Shown here: positions 9,486 through 18,820 of the stretch, piece after piece
Position numbering within the stretch: position 1 is the first letter of the stretch
How the letters are laid out: every line of letters starts with the position of its first letter
NCBI RefSeq assembly: GCF_900107725.1
Contig: NZ_FNQO01000001.1
Coordinates: 372,001-436,000, forward strand
Direction: 5' to 3'
DNA from: Microbulbifer marinus
Lineage (GTDB): Bacteria; Pseudomonadota; Gammaproteobacteria; Pseudomonadales; Cellvibrionaceae
DNA: 64,000 nt
Notes under the pieces: model-generated
Told to the model about the DNA's origin: nothing
The model's input: only the letters and a program-made list of their open reading frames with translations
Database searches by the model: none
Position numbers and translations under genes: made by a program

Positions 9486-10142
9486 ATGAAAGTTAAAGAA
9501 ACTCTGCTAGAGCCGATTTTTAACAACAACCCGATTGCGCTGCAGATCCTCGGCATCTGTTCCGCGCTGGCGGTTACCAGCTCGCTGCAGGTAACCCTGG
9601 TGATGTGTATCGCACTGACTACCGTTGTGGCGTTCTCCAACGTCGCGGTGTCGCTGATCCGCAAGCAGATTCCCAACAGCATCCGGATCATCGTGCAGAT
9701 GACCGTGATCGCATCGCTGGTAATCCTGGTGGATCAGGTGATCAAGGCGGTGGCCTACGACATCTCCAAGCAGCTGTCGGTATTCGTCGGCCTGATCATC
9801 ACCAACTGTATCGTGATGGGCCGCGCGGAAGCTTTCGCGATGAAAAATCCTCCGCTGCCCAGCTTCCTCGACGGCATCGGTAACGGCCTTGGCTACAGCG
9901 TTATCCTGATCGCCCTGGCCTTCATTCGCGAACTCTTTGGTGCGGGCAAGCTGTTCGGTATCGAACTGCTGGAAACCGTCAGCAACGGTGGCTGGTATGT
10001 ACCCAACGGCATACTGCTGCTGCCGCCGAGCGCCTTCTTCCTGATCGGCCTGTTCATCTGGGCACTTCGCAGCTGGAAACCGGCTCAGGTGGAAGAGGAC
10101 GAGTTCAAGATTGCGCCCAATACCCAAGCGCAGGAGGCCTGA
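9486..10142 (+). CDS. nqrD: Na+-translocating NADH-quinone reductase subunit D
   Basis: A 218-residue integral membrane subunit of the NqrDE/RnfAE family. Together with NqrE it forms a pseudosymmetric pair that holds an intramembrane iron or [2Fe-2S] centre between conserved cysteines. Seen: six hydrophobic helices, and the conserved [12 protein letters not shown] helix with its cysteine. The N-terminus [20 protein letters not shown] is typical. A GGGGAGG ribosome site precedes the ATG, which lies two bases after the nqrC stop. Confidence 0.97.
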   Translation: MKVKETLLEPIFNNNPIALQILGICSALAVTSSLQVTLVMCIALTTVVAFSNVAVSLIRKQIPNSIRIIVQMTVIASLVILVDQVIKAVAYDISKQLSVFVGLIITNCIVMGRAEAFAMKNPPLPSFLDGIGNGLGYSVILIALAFIRELFGAGKLFGIELLETVSNGGWYVPNGILLLPPSAFFLIGLFIWALRSWKPAQVEEDEFKIAPNTQAQEA

Positions 10143-10145
10143 TCC

Positions 10146-10754
10146 GTGGAGCACTTTATTTCTTTGATTATCCGCGCCGTTTTCGTTGAAAACATGGCGC
10201 TGGCCTTCTTCCTCGGTATGTGTACTTTCCTCGCCGTATCGAAGAAGATCGAAGCGGCCATCGGCCTGGGTGTGGCGGTGATCGTGGTGCTGACGCTGAC
10301 AGTGCCGGTCAACAACCTGATCTACACCTACCTGCTGAAAGATGGCGCGCTGGCCTGGGCCGGTTACCCGGACGTGGACCTCAGCTTCCTCGGCCTGCTG
10401 TCCTACATCGGCGTGATCGCTGCACTGGTGCAGATCCTGGAGATGTTCCTGGATAAGTATGTGCCGGCGCTGTACAACGCACTGGGTGTGTTCCTGCCGC
10501 TGATTACCGTGAACTGCGCCATCATGGGTGCGTCCCTGTTCATGGTGGAGCGCGAGTACAACTTCGGTGAGAGTGTCGCCTATGGTTTCGGTGCCGGCCT
10601 CGGCTGGGCACTGGCGATTACCGCGCTGGCGGGTATTCGCGAGAAGCTGAAATACAGCGACGTTCCGAACGGCCTGAAAGGACTGGGCATCACCTTCATT
10701 ACCGTAGGTCTGATGTCCCTGGGCTTCATGTCTTTCGGCGGCATCGACATCTAA
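10146..10754 (+). CDS. nqrE: Na+-translocating NADH-quinone reductase subunit E
   Basis: A 202-residue partner of NqrD with six membrane helices. The GTG start reads [20 protein letters not shown], the canonical NqrE N-terminus, and follows GGAGG in the nqrD tail. The helix [13 protein letters not shown] carries a conserved cysteine for the shared iron centre. It is three bases downstream of nqrD within the operon. Confidence 0.97.
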   Translation: MEHFISLIIRAVFVENMALAFFLGMCTFLAVSKKIEAAIGLGVAVIVVLTLTVPVNNLIYTYLLKDGALAWAGYPDVDLSFLGLLSYIGVIAALVQILEMFLDKYVPALYNALGVFLPLITVNCAIMGASLFMVEREYNFGESVAYGFGAGLGWALAITALAGIREKLKYSDVPNGLKGLGITFITVGLMSLGFMSFGGIDI

Positions 10755-10772
10755 GCGGGGGAACGCAATAGC

Positions 10773-11996
10773 ATGAATATTGAAATCATCCTCGGCGTAG
10801 CCATGTTTACCGTCATCGTGCTGGCGCTGGTGGCGGTGATCCTCGTCGCCCGCTCGCGCCTGGTAAACACCGGCAACGTCAACATTCTGGTCAACGGTGA
10901 GAAAACCCTCACCGTACCCGCCGGCGGCAAGCTGCTGCAAACCCTGGCGGCCAACAACCTGTTCCTGGCCTCTGCCTGTGGTGGTGGCGGCAGCTGCGCC
11001 CAGTGCGTGTGTAAAGTGATCTCCGGCGGCGGCGACATGCTGCCGACCGAAGCTGCACACTTCACGCCGCGCGATGCGAAGGAAGGCAAGCGCCTGTCCT
11101 GTCAGGTTGCGGTGAAGCAGGATATGGAAATCGAGGTGCCGGAAGAGGTATTCGGTGTGAAGCAGTGGGAGTGCACTGTGGAATCCAACCCGAACGTGGC
11201 CACCTTCATTAAAGAGCTGACGCTGAAACTGCCGGAAGGCGAGAACGTCGACTTCCGCGCTGGCGGTTACGTGCAGCTGGAGGCGCCGCCCCACCATGTG
11301 AAATTCTCCGATTTCGATATCGAGGAACAGTATCGCGGTGACTGGGAGCACTTCGGCTTCTTCAACCTGGAGTCCAAGGTAACCGAGCCGGTAGTGCGCG
11401 CCTACTCCATGGCCAACTACCCGGAAGAGAAGGGTGTTGTTAAATTCAACATCCGTATCGCCACTCCGCCGCCGCGCACCGAAGGTGTACCGCCGGGGCA
11501 GATGTCTTCCTACGTGTTCAGCCTGAAGCCGGGTGACAAGATCAAGGTGTACGGTCCCTTCGGTGAGTTCTTCGCCAAGGATACCGACAATGAGATGGTC
11601 TTCATCGGCGGTGGTGCCGGTATGGCGCCGATGCGTTCGCACATCTTCGACCAGCTGAAGCGCCTGAACAGCAAGCGCAAGATCAGCTTCTGGTACGGTG
11701 CTCGCTCTCTGCGCGAGATGTTCTACGAAGACGACTACAACGGCCTGGCGGAAGAGTTCGACAACTTCCAGTGGCACGTGGCCCTGTCTGACCCGCAGCC
11801 GGAAGACAACTGGACCGGTTACACCGGCTTCATTCACAACGTGGTCTACGAGAACTACCTCAAGGACCACCCGGCGCCGGAAGACTGCGAGTACTACATG
11901 TGCGGACCGCCCATGATGAACGCAGCCGTCATCAATATGCTCAAGGATCTGGGCGTAGAGGATGACAACATCCTGCTGGATGACTTCGGTGGTTAA
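10773..11996 (+). CDS. nqrF: Na+-translocating NADH-quinone reductase subunit F, NADH-oxidising
   Basis: A 407-residue entry subunit: one N-terminal transmembrane helix, a plant-type [2Fe-2S] ferredoxin domain with Cys69, Cys75, Cys78 ([10 protein letters not shown]) and Cys110, then an FAD-binding domain ([11 protein letters not shown]) and an NADH-binding domain ([25 protein letters not shown]). Electrons pass NADH to FAD to Fe-S and on to NqrD/E. All expected cofactor residues are present. A GGGG ribosome site precedes the ATG. Confidence 0.98.
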   Translation: MNIEIILGVAMFTVIVLALVAVILVARSRLVNTGNVNILVNGEKTLTVPAGGKLLQTLAANNLFLASACGGGGSCAQCVCKVISGGGDMLPTEAAHFTPRDAKEGKRLSCQVAVKQDMEIEVPEEVFGVKQWECTVESNPNVATFIKELTLKLPEGENVDFRAGGYVQLEAPPHHVKFSDFDIEEQYRGDWEHFGFFNLESKVTEPVVRAYSMANYPEEKGVVKFNIRIATPPPRTEGVPPGQMSSYVFSLKPGDKIKVYGPFGEFFAKDTDNEMVFIGGGAGMAPMRSHIFDQLKRLNSKRKISFWYGARSLREMFYEDDYNGLAEEFDNFQWHVALSDPQPEDNWTGYTGFIHNVVYENYLKDHPAPEDCEYYMCGPPMMNAAVINMLKDLGVEDDNILLDDFGG

Positions 11997-12010
11997 TCGG
12001 AGAGCTTAAC

Positions 12011-13072
12011 TTGCGAGAAGCAATCCGAGTGCCGATAAAAATAAAAACAGGGCCCGTATTACCGGCCCTGTTTTTGCTTTGTATAGCGGCAATTTTTTCC
12101 GCCTGCACGCCATCCCCGAAGAGTTGGCAGCTGAGTGGCCCGACCATGGGCACCAGCTACCACATCACCGTGGTGGACGTGCCCGCTGGCTTGACGCGTG
12201 CCGAGCTGCAGCAGCTGATTGACAGCGAACTGCAGCAGGTCAATCAGGAGATGTCGACCTATATCAACGACTCGGAATTGATGCGGTTCAACCGCGGTCC
12301 GGTCGGTGAGGCGGTGCCGGTCAGCGAGCATCTGGCGCAGGTGGTCGAGCTGTCCAAGGATATTTACCGGCGCAGTGACGGTGCCTTCGATGTTACCGTC
12401 GGTCCGCTGGTCAACCTGTGGGGCTTTGGCCCGCAGCCGGAGCCGGAGCAGGTGCCGGACGATGCGGCTATCGCTTCGCTGCAGCAACAACTGGGTTCGG
12501 ATGCACTGACGATAGACCGTGGGCCGGACCGCATCACCCGCAGCCGTCCGGTACAGATCGACCTGTCGGCCATCGCCAAGGGCCACGGCGTCGATCGCGT
12601 GGCACAGCTGCTGGAAACCAAGGGTATTGCCAATTACCTGGTGGAGATCGGTGGCGAGCTGCGCACGCTGGGCAGGAACCCGAAGGGGCGGGAGTGGCGC
12701 ATTGGCATCGAGAGTCCCGATCCTTCTGGCAGAATCGTCCAGAAGCCGATTTCGGTGAGCGGTAAATCGGTCGCCACCAGTGGCGATTACCGCAATTACT
12801 ATGAGCGTGATGGCGTGCGCTATGCGCACAGCATCGATCCGCGCACCGGTCGACCCCTGCAGCACCGTCTGGCATCGGTCACCGTGATCGCCGAAACCTG
12901 CGCAGAGGCCGATGGCCTGGCGACAGCGCTGAATGTGCTCGGGGCCGACGCCGGATTAAAATTGGCAGAGAGGGAGCATCTCGCCGTCTTTATGTTGGTG
13001 AAAACCGACGCGGGATTCGAGGAGCGGTACAGCAGCTCTTTCGAGCCTTATTTAGAGAGGTCTGAAAAATGA
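12011..13072 (+). CDS. apbE: FAD:protein FMN transferase ApbE, lipoprotein
   Basis: Moves FMN from FAD onto a threonine of NqrB and NqrC. About 353 residues. The N-terminus is a lipoprotein signal with the lipobox-like IFSAC, so the enzyme should be anchored on the periplasmic side, where the NqrC target lies. Family motifs: GPTMGTSYHI at the start of the domain, the SAIAKGHGVD segment, EIGGELRTLG, and YAHSIDPRTGRP near the end. The TTG at 12011 is used because GGAGAG sits seven bases upstream; a GTG at 12029 is the alternative. The last four bases overlap nqrM. Confidence 0.95.
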   Translation: MREAIRVPIKIKTGPVLPALFLLCIAAIFSACTPSPKSWQLSGPTMGTSYHITVVDVPAGLTRAELQQLIDSELQQVNQEMSTYINDSELMRFNRGPVGEAVPVSEHLAQVVELSKDIYRRSDGAFDVTVGPLVNLWGFGPQPEPEQVPDDAAIASLQQQLGSDALTIDRGPDRITRSRPVQIDLSAIAKGHGVDRVAQLLETKGIANYLVEIGGELRTLGRNPKGREWRIGIESPDPSGRIVQKPISVSGKSVATSGDYRNYYERDGVRYAHSIDPRTGRPLQHRLASVTVIAETCAEADGLATALNVLGADAGLKLAEREHLAVFMLVKTDAGFEERYSSSFEPYLERSEK

Positions 13073-13308
13073 CAGTATTTGTTTTTGCCTTCGTTGCCAT
13101 GTTGCTGATCGTTACCGGCATGGCGCTGGGTGCAATTCTGCAGAACAAGCCGCTGAAAGGCTCCTGTGGCGGTCTGAACACCCTTGGCCTGAAAGACGGC
13201 TGTGAGATTTGCGGCGGTGATGATGATGCCTGCAAAAAAGAGCAGGAGCGCCAGCAGCGCCTGGCCGAAGAGCCGGATCTCGCTTACGACGCAACCAAGC
13301 GCAAGTGA
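13069..13308 (+). CDS. nqrM: Na+-NQR maturation protein NqrM
   Basis: A 79-residue protein with an N-terminal transmembrane helix and a short cysteine-rich segment (KGSCGGL, then CEICGG and DDACKK), as in NqrM (DUF539). NqrM is needed to assemble active Nqr, probably by delivering iron to the NqrD/E centre. The ATG overlaps the apbE TGA as ATGA, so translation is likely coupled. It ends the nqr transcription unit. Confidence 0.95.
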   Translation: MTVFVFAFVAMLLIVTGMALGAILQNKPLKGSCGGLNTLGLKDGCEICGGDDDACKKEQERQQRLAEEPDLAYDATKRK

Positions 13309-13317
13309 TCTGATTGT

Positions 13318-13358
13318 GCGGGAGTGGTGGCCGCCACTCCCGCCTGCGTAGTTTTTTT
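13318..13358 (+). terminator. Probable terminator of the nqr-apbE-nqrM operon
   Basis: GCGGGAGTGG (13318-13327) pairs with CCACTCCCGC (13334-13343), a perfect 10-bp stem with a six-base loop. A run of seven T follows at 13352-13358, eight bases after the stem, further than in ideal intrinsic terminators. It begins ten bases after the nqrM stop. Confidence 0.6.
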
Positions 13359-13385
13359 CTGAATAATTAAAAACAGAGCTAGTAG

Positions 13386-14783
13386 ATGGCAGAGCAAAAA
13401 TTCGATCTGGTAGTAATCGGCTCCGGCCCGGCCGGTGAGGCGGCGGCGATGAGCGCCGCCAAGAAAGGTATGCGCGCGGCAGTGATTGAGAAGCGCCATG
13501 TGGTGGGGGGTAACTGTACCCACAAGGGCACCATCCCCTCCAAGGCCCTGCGTCACTCAGTGAAACAGTTGATGCGCTACAACACCCAGAGCGTATTCCG
13601 TGCCCTCGGCGAGCCGCGCCGCCTGACATTCCCGCAGGTCATGCGGACGGTCAACAAAGTGATCTCCTACCAGGTGGAAATGCACACGGCCTGCTACGCG
13701 CGCAATCGCGTTGAGCTGATTGTCGGTGAGGCCCGCTTCCGCGATGCCAACAAAGTGGAAGTGCAGCTGCCGGATGGCGCGGTGGAAATAGTCAGCGCTG
13801 AAAAGATTATCATTGCAACGGGTTCGCGTCCGTATCGCCCAGCTGACGTGGACTTCGCACACCCGCGCGTCTACGACAGCGATACCATCCTGGATATGCA
13901 GCACACGCCGCACTCAATCATGATCTACGGTGCCGGTGTGATTGGCTGTGAGTACGCGTCGATTTTTGCCGGGCTCGGCATCAAGGTGGACTTGATCAAT
14001 ACCCGCGGCAGCCTGCTGGAGTTTCTCGATGATGAGATCTCCGATGCGCTCAGCTACCACCTGCGCGATATGGGCGTCACCGTCCGCCACCGCGAGGAGT
14101 ATGCCAAGGTGGAGCCCACCGAGAGGGGCGTGATCATGGAAATGCAGTCGGGCAAGCGCATTCACGCCGACGCGCTGCTGTGGTGTAACGGCCGTACCGG
14201 CAATACCAGTTCTCTGGGACTCGACAGTATCGGTCTGGAGGCCAACCACCGCGGTCAGCTGAGTGTCGACGAGCACTACTGCACCGAAGTGGAAAGTGTC
14301 TACGCCGTAGGTGATGTGATCGGCTGGCCGAGTCTCGCCAGTGCTTCCTACGACCAGGGCCGTGCCGTTGCGGCCGCGATTGCCGGCCGCGGCCACCGTA
14401 TTATCGAGGACGCGCCCACCGGTATCTACACGCTGCCGGAAATCTCCTCCGTCGGTAAAACGGAATCGGAATTGACCGCCGCGAAAGTGCCCTATGAAGT
14501 GGGGCGCGCGCTGTTCAAGCACACCGCGCGGGCGCAGATCTCCGGCGAGCGTGTGGGCATGCTGAAAATCCTGTTCCACATCGAAACCCGCGAAATACTC
14601 GGTATCCACTGTTTTGGCGCCGAGGCAGCGGAGATCGTGCATATCGGCCAGGCCATCATGAAACAGCCGGCGCCGAATAACAGCATCGACTACTTCGTCA
14701 ACACCACCTTCAACTATCCGACCATGGCGGAAGCCTACCGCAGCGCGGCACTGGACGGACTGAATAGGGTGGCACGACTGTGA
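13386..14783 (+). CDS. sthA: Soluble pyridine nucleotide transhydrogenase
   Basis: A 465-residue cytosolic flavoprotein that exchanges hydride between NADPH and NAD+. It belongs to the disulfide oxidoreductase fold but has the SthA hallmark [17 protein letters not shown], where the second redox cysteine of lipoamide dehydrogenase is replaced by threonine. FAD motif [13 protein letters not shown] is at the N-terminus, the NAD motif [19 protein letters not shown] near residue 180, and [13 protein letters not shown] near residue 305. Its position after nqrM matches Pseudomonas. The thioesterase gene downstream overlaps it by four bases. Confidence 0.97.
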   Translation: MAEQKFDLVVIGSGPAGEAAAMSAAKKGMRAAVIEKRHVVGGNCTHKGTIPSKALRHSVKQLMRYNTQSVFRALGEPRRLTFPQVMRTVNKVISYQVEMHTACYARNRVELIVGEARFRDANKVEVQLPDGAVEIVSAEKIIIATGSRPYRPADVDFAHPRVYDSDTILDMQHTPHSIMIYGAGVIGCEYASIFAGLGIKVDLINTRGSLLEFLDDEISDALSYHLRDMGVTVRHREEYAKVEPTERGVIMEMQSGKRIHADALLWCNGRTGNTSSLGLDSIGLEANHRGQLSVDEHYCTEVESVYAVGDVIGWPSLASASYDQGRAVAAAIAGRGHRIIEDAPTGIYTLPEISSVGKTESELTAAKVPYEVGRALFKHTARAQISGERVGMLKILFHIETREILGIHCFGAEAAEIVHIGQAIMKQPAPNNSIDYFVNTTFNYPTMAEAYRSAALDGLNRVARL

Positions 14784-15244
14784 CGGAACCTTCCCCAAGC
14801 GAATTCCGCGAGCTGGTGAGAGGGTTTTTCGAACAGATTCCCTTCAACCGTCAAATTGGCCTGGAGATGGGCGAGCTGGATCTGGAGGCGCTGACCCTGT
14901 CGGCGTCTTTCGAGCTGCGCCCGGAACTGATCGGGAATATCTGGAAGAAAATACTCCACGGTGGCGTGATCGCGACTGCGCTGGACACTATCGGCGGCCT
15001 CACTGCCATGGTGGCCGCCTATCAGCGCATGGGGGATATCGACTGGAAGGAAAAAGCCGAGCGCCTGTCGAAACTCGGCACCGTGGATATGCGTGTGGAC
15101 TACCTGAAGCCGGGCAGGGGCGAGCACTTTACCTGTCACGGCTCGATACTGCGCACCGGTAACAAACTGGTGGTGACGCGGATGGAACTGGTCAACGATG
15201 CAGGGGAGTTGATCGCCACAGGCACGGCAACCTATCTCTACTAG
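14780..15244 (+). CDS. Hotdog-fold thioesterase family protein (YigI-like)
   Basis: A 154-residue protein of the 4HBT/PaaI-like hotdog superfamily, which hydrolyses acyl-CoA thioesters. Seen: the catalytic-loop pattern [18 protein letters not shown] near residues 55-72 and the central strand [14 protein letters not shown]. The GTG start overlaps the sthA TGA (GTGA), indicating coupled translation. Substrate is unknown. The last 16 bases of the gene, including the stop, are duplicated in tandem just downstream. Confidence 0.85.
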   Translation: MTEPSPSEFRELVRGFFEQIPFNRQIGLEMGELDLEALTLSASFELRPELIGNIWKKILHGGVIATALDTIGGLTAMVAAYQRMGDIDWKEKAERLSKLGTVDMRVDYLKPGRGEHFTCHGSILRTGNKLVVTRMELVNDAGELIATGTATYLY

Positions 15245-15260
15245 AACCTATCTCTACTAG
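15229..15260 (+). repeat. 16-bp exact tandem duplication spanning a stop codon
   Basis: AACCTATCTCTACTAG occurs at 15229-15244 and again at 15245-15260. The first copy is the end of the thioesterase gene including its TAG; the second lies in the intergenic space. It looks like a recent replication-slippage duplication with no coding effect. Confidence 0.95.
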
Positions 15261-15284
15261 AGGGGTGGATCACCACTCCTCTGG
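15257..15284. terminator. Hairpin between convergent genes
   Basis: Bases 15257-15268 pair with 15273-15284 as a 12-bp stem (two G-U) with loop ATCA. It separates the plus-strand thioesterase from the convergent minus-strand small exported protein. No clear T-run is seen on either side, so terminator function is tentative. Confidence 0.4.
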
Positions 15285-15332
15285 TCTCAAAACTCTCTGC
15301 GCTGCTTGCTGCGAAACTTGACCCGGCCGGTA

Positions 15333-15629
15333 TCAACTGCGGTGCTTGCGTACCGTATGCAGTACCGTATCCCGCTCGAAGTACACATAGAAATCGGCGT
15401 ATTCCCAGCGGGTGATGGCGGGGTCGCCAACCGGGCCCTGGATGCCGATGGGGTCGCCGAGTCTCGAAGACACCTCGTCTTTCTTCAGGCCGCGCACCTG
15501 CGCGACATAGGCGTCGCTGCCCTGGGCGCCGACGGGGACTTCGATGGTTTCAGCCTGGACGCCCAGTGCGAAGAGCAGCGTGGCTGCGCCGGCTAACAGG
15601 GGGGCGCGGCTGCGGAGTCTGCTGAACAT
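15333..15629 (-). CDS. Small exported protein of unknown function
   Basis: A 98-residue protein with a signal peptide (SRLRSRAPLLAGAATLLFAL, cleavage after VQA) and a short mature domain: KKDEVSSRLGDP, then ITRWEYADFYVYFERDTVLH. The pattern of a GDP turn followed by a WEY strand and an aromatic strand resembles the SmpA/OmlA (BamE-like) fold, which senses or binds partners in the periplasm; that is inference. The ATG at 15627-15629 is preceded by a strong GGAGAAGG. A longer reading to 15791 is not supported. A similar gene sits here in pseudomonads as far as I recall. Confidence 0.75.
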   Translation of the reverse strand: MFSRLRSRAPLLAGAATLLFALGVQAETIEVPVGAQGSDAYVAQVRGLKKDEVSSRLGDPIGIQGPVGDPAITRWEYADFYVYFERDTVLHTVRKHRS

Positions 15630-15685
15630 GTGACCTTCTCCGGTTCTTGTTCTGTGTTGCTGGCCAATTAAAGCAGATATTGTGC

Positions 15686-15729
15686 CTAAACATTTGGATT
15701 TCTTCACGTTTTTACGCCGCAATCGCCCT
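15686..15729 (+). repeat. Imperfect direct repeat, copy 1 (partner at 17471)
   Basis: About 44 bases starting CTAAACATTTGGATTTCT match 17471-17515 at roughly 36 of 45 positions with one gap. The common cores are TTGGATTTCT and ACGTTTTT. The copies flank the membrane hydrolase gene. Copy 1 lies between the divergent small exported protein and the hydrolase. Confidence 0.7.
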
Positions 15730-15834
15730 GATGGCGCGGCGCTAGCCTGTGCCTGCCATTGGGATACTCCAACGGGGGCGCGAGACGCCATATGCTAGTC
15801 TGAAGGTCAAACTTGGCCCCGCGGGCAGGCATGG

Positions 15835-17466
15835 ATGCGACTCGGACACCGCTTTTCAATCCCCGGATTACTGCTCGGCACAGTCTTCTTCGCGCTGTCG
15901 CTGACTCCGTCGCTGATTCCCCGTAGCGACCTGATGCAGGGCGCTATCTCCGGCGTGTCGTTTACAGCCGGTTATGCGGTGGGCGCGCTCTGCTCGTGGC
16001 TGTGGCGCTATCTGGGCTTGCCGACACCGGCGGACAGGGCGCGCCGGCTGTTGCTGTGGATCGCCGTCGCGGTCTGTGGCCTGCTGGTGGTGGCATTTCT
16101 GTGGCGAGCCAGTCACTGGCAGAACTCGGTCAGGGCGTTGATGGGGCTGGAAGAGGTGTCCGGCGGGCGCCCCTTGACCGTAACGCTGGTGGCGCTGGCG
16201 CTCTTTCTGCTGTTACTCGCGATCGGTCGGCTGTTCCGGCGTACCTTTTTCTTTTTGTCGCGCAAGCTCGAACACGTGATACCGCGGCGCGTCTCTGTGT
16301 TGTTTGGGTTGCTGGCGGCGTTCTGGCTGTTCTGGGCCGTGGTCAACGACGTGCTCCTGTCTGCGGCGCTGCGCACGGTGGATTCCATCTATCAGAAGCT
16401 GGACGCGGGTATCCAGCCGGACATGCAGGCACCCACCGATCCGGATAAACCGGGCGGCGCGAAATCACTGGTGCGCTGGCAGGATATGGGGCACCAGGGG
16501 CGCCGCTACCTGGCGCTCGGACCCACCGCAACCGATATCGGCGCCGTGACTGGTCAGGCGATGGCGCCGATTCGCGTTTACGTAGGGCTGAATGCCGCAG
16601 AGACGCCGGCTGAGCGCGCCCGCCTGGCCCTCGAAGAATTGAAGCGGGTGGGCGGCTTCTCACGCTCGACGTTGGTGCTGATCACGCCCACGGGTACTGG
16701 CTGGGTGGATCCCGGCGGCATCAACTCGGTCGAGTTCCTCCACCGGGGCGATATCGCCAGTGTCGCCGCCCAGTATTCCTATTTGCCGAGCCCCATTGCG
16801 CTGATGACCGAAGACGCCTACGGCCGGGAGACCGCCGAAGCGCTGTTTCAATCGATTTACGGCTACTGGCGCGAACTGCCGCCGGAATCGCGACCGAAGC
16901 TGTACCTGTTTGGTCTGAGCCTGGGAGCACTGAATTCCGATCGTTCCTTCGATTTTTACGACATCATCGATGATCCCTTTCACGGTGCGCTGTGGACCGG
17001 GCCGCCGTTTCGCAGTGATACCTGGCGGGACGTGACGGCGCACCGGGATGCCGGTTCGCCGGCGTGGCTGCCGCAATTCGGCGGTGGCGCCGTGGTGCGG
17101 TTTGGCAATCATTTCGGCGGCTACGAGGCGGGCAGGGTGCCATGGGGCAATTTCCGAATCGCCTACCTGCAGCACGCCAGCGATCCGATCGTGTTCTTCG
17201 AACCCGAGGCCCTGTTCCGCAGACCGGCGTGGATGGAGGTGCCGCGGGGGCCGGATGTGTCCCCGGACCTGCAGTGGTATCCGATCGTGACCATGTTCCA
17301 GCTGGCGGCGGATATGCACGCGGGTATAGCGCCGATGGGCTATGGCCACAGCTACGCGCCGGCCGACTATGTGCGTGCCTGGCTGGCACTGACGGAACCG
17401 GCGGGCTGGAGCGAGCAGGATCTCGAGTGGCTGCGGGAGAAGCTCGCCACGTTTAATGCGAGGTAA
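15835..17466 (+). CDS. Membrane alpha/beta-hydrolase (Abhydrolase_9 / DUF2319 type)
   Basis: A 543-residue protein with five or so hydrophobic helices in the first 200 residues, then a soluble domain. The nucleophile elbow is GLSLGALNS near residue 362, and an aspartate and GYGHSY-type histidine near the C-terminus could complete the triad. This layout matches PF15420 plus PF10081, a family of bacterial membrane hydrolases without a settled substrate. The ATG at 15835 is used; another ATG four bases upstream is out of frame. The gene is flanked by an imperfect 45-base direct repeat and is absent from my memory of the Pseudomonas locus, so it may have been inserted upstream of lolC. Confidence 0.85.
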   Translation: MRLGHRFSIPGLLLGTVFFALSLTPSLIPRSDLMQGAISGVSFTAGYAVGALCSWLWRYLGLPTPADRARRLLLWIAVAVCGLLVVAFLWRASHWQNSVRALMGLEEVSGGRPLTVTLVALALFLLLLAIGRLFRRTFFFLSRKLEHVIPRRVSVLFGLLAAFWLFWAVVNDVLLSAALRTVDSIYQKLDAGIQPDMQAPTDPDKPGGAKSLVRWQDMGHQGRRYLALGPTATDIGAVTGQAMAPIRVYVGLNAAETPAERARLALEELKRVGGFSRSTLVLITPTGTGWVDPGGINSVEFLHRGDIASVAAQYSYLPSPIALMTEDAYGRETAEALFQSIYGYWRELPPESRPKLYLFGLSLGALNSDRSFDFYDIIDDPFHGALWTGPPFRSDTWRDVTAHRDAGSPAWLPQFGGGAVVRFGNHFGGYEAGRVPWGNFRIAYLQHASDPIVFFEPEALFRRPAWMEVPRGPDVSPDLQWYPIVTMFQLAADMHAGIAPMGYGHSYAPADYVRAWLALTEPAGWSEQDLEWLREKLATFNAR

Positions 17467-17470
17467 AACT

Positions 17471-17515
17471 CTAAACCCTTGGATTTCTGGACGTTTTTCC
17501 GCTTAAATCGTCCCT
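17471..17515 (+). repeat. Imperfect direct repeat, copy 2, ending at the lolC start
   Basis: The second copy of the element at 15686-15729 begins CTAAACCCTTGGATTTCTGG and runs right up to the lolC ATG. It fills the whole gap between the hydrolase stop and lolC, so it must contain the lolC ribosome-binding region; no good Shine-Dalgarno sequence is visible in it. Confidence 0.7.
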
Positions 17516-18757
17516 ATGTTGAAACCTGTCCCTCTTTTTATCGGCCTGCGCTACGTAGCCGCACGTCGCCGTCAGCAGTTCATTTCCTTTATCAACGGCT
17601 TCTCGCTGCTGGGCATGGCGCTTGGTGTGTTTGCGCTCATCGTTGTGACTTCGGTGATGAACGGCTTCGATCGCGAGCTGAAGACCCGCATTCTGAGCGT
17701 CGTGCCGCACGGCTTTGTCGAGAAGGAGGGCGGCCTGGAAGACTGGCACGGTGTGGCAGCACAGCTGGGGCAACAGCCCCATGTTGAGGCGGTCAGCCCG
17801 TTCGTACGTGGCTTCGCGCTGCTGAGTGCCGGGGGCGGCAGTCACGGCGTCCAATTTCAGGGCGTCGACCCGCAGGCGCTGCGCGATGTTTCCACGGTCG
17901 GTGAACATATGCTGATGGGCAGCCTGGACACCCTGCAGTCGCGCAGCTACCAGATCGTATTGGGCCGCATTCTGGCCCGCCAGTTGAACGTCATCCCGGG
18001 TGATCGCGTCGTCCTGACTCTGCCGGAAGTGGTGGTGACGCCCGCCGGAATTTTCCCGCGTACCAAGCGCTTTACCGTGGCCGGCGTTTTCTCCGTCGGC
18101 GCGCAGGTGGACCAGAGCATGGCGCTGATGCATATCGACGATGCCGCGCGCCTGCTGCGCATGCCGGGCCGGGTGCAGGGACTGCAGCTGCGTTTCGACG
18201 ATATGAACAACGCGCTCGGCCGCGTAGGTGATTATGCGGAAAACCTGGGTGAAGGATTCAGCGGCGAAGACTGGAGCCATTCCCAGGGCAGTCTGTTCCA
18301 GGCGGTGAAGATGGAGAAAACCGTCGTCACCCTGATGCTGCTGATTATCGTCGCCGTGGCCGCCTTCAATATTGTCTCCGCACTGGTGCTGATGGTGGCG
18401 GACAAACGCTCGGATATCGCCGTGCTGCGCACCCTGGGCCTGACTTCCCGGCAGATCATGTCGGTGTTTGTCGTGCAGGGCAGTGCCATCGGTATTCTCG
18501 GGGCGTTTATCGGCGCGGTACTGGGCATTCTGATCGCGCTCAACCTGACCGAAATGGTCAGCTGGATGGAGAATCTGCTGGGCGCGAAGATTTTCGATCC
18601 GCGGGTGTTTTTTGTCAGTTTCCTGCCGTCTGAATTCCGCCCCGGCGATGCGGTCATAGTACTCACGGCCGCCGTGCTGATGAGCCTGCTGGCGACGCTG
18701 TTCCCGGCCTGGCGCGCGGCGCAGATAGAGCCGGCCGAGGCGCTGCGCTATGAATAG
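17516..18757 (+). CDS. lolC: Lipoprotein-releasing ABC transporter permease LolC
   Basis: A 413-residue permease with the LolC/LolE plan: a transmembrane helix at residues 25-50 (SFINGFSLLGMALGVFALIV), a large periplasmic domain, and three C-terminal helices (MLLIIVAVAAFNIVSALVLM and following). With LolD and LolE it extracts outer-membrane lipoproteins from the inner membrane and hands them to LolA. The N-terminus PVPLFIGLRYVAARRRQQF is typical. It is followed by lolD and lolE, the standard order. Confidence 0.93.
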   Translation: MLKPVPLFIGLRYVAARRRQQFISFINGFSLLGMALGVFALIVVTSVMNGFDRELKTRILSVVPHGFVEKEGGLEDWHGVAAQLGQQPHVEAVSPFVRGFALLSAGGGSHGVQFQGVDPQALRDVSTVGEHMLMGSLDTLQSRSYQIVLGRILARQLNVIPGDRVVLTLPEVVVTPAGIFPRTKRFTVAGVFSVGAQVDQSMALMHIDDAARLLRMPGRVQGLQLRFDDMNNALGRVGDYAENLGEGFSGEDWSHSQGSLFQAVKMEKTVVTLMLLIIVAVAAFNIVSALVLMVADKRSDIAVLRTLGLTSRQIMSVFVVQGSAIGILGAFIGAVLGILIALNLTEMVSWMENLLGAKIFDPRVFFVSFLPSEFRPGDAVIVLTAAVLMSLLATLFPAWRAAQIEPAEALRYE

Positions 18758-18820
18758 CAATGATGGAAAACTGTCAGTGGAAGTTGCGCACCGCGAAGAA
18801 ACAATAGGCCAGATAGATTG

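Noticed and set aside
9507..11870. A 787-codon minus-strand frame opposite nqrD-nqrE-nqrF
   Set aside because: It crosses three well-defined genes and their junctions on the other strand, with low-complexity His/Gln/Gly-rich translation typical of antisense shadow frames.
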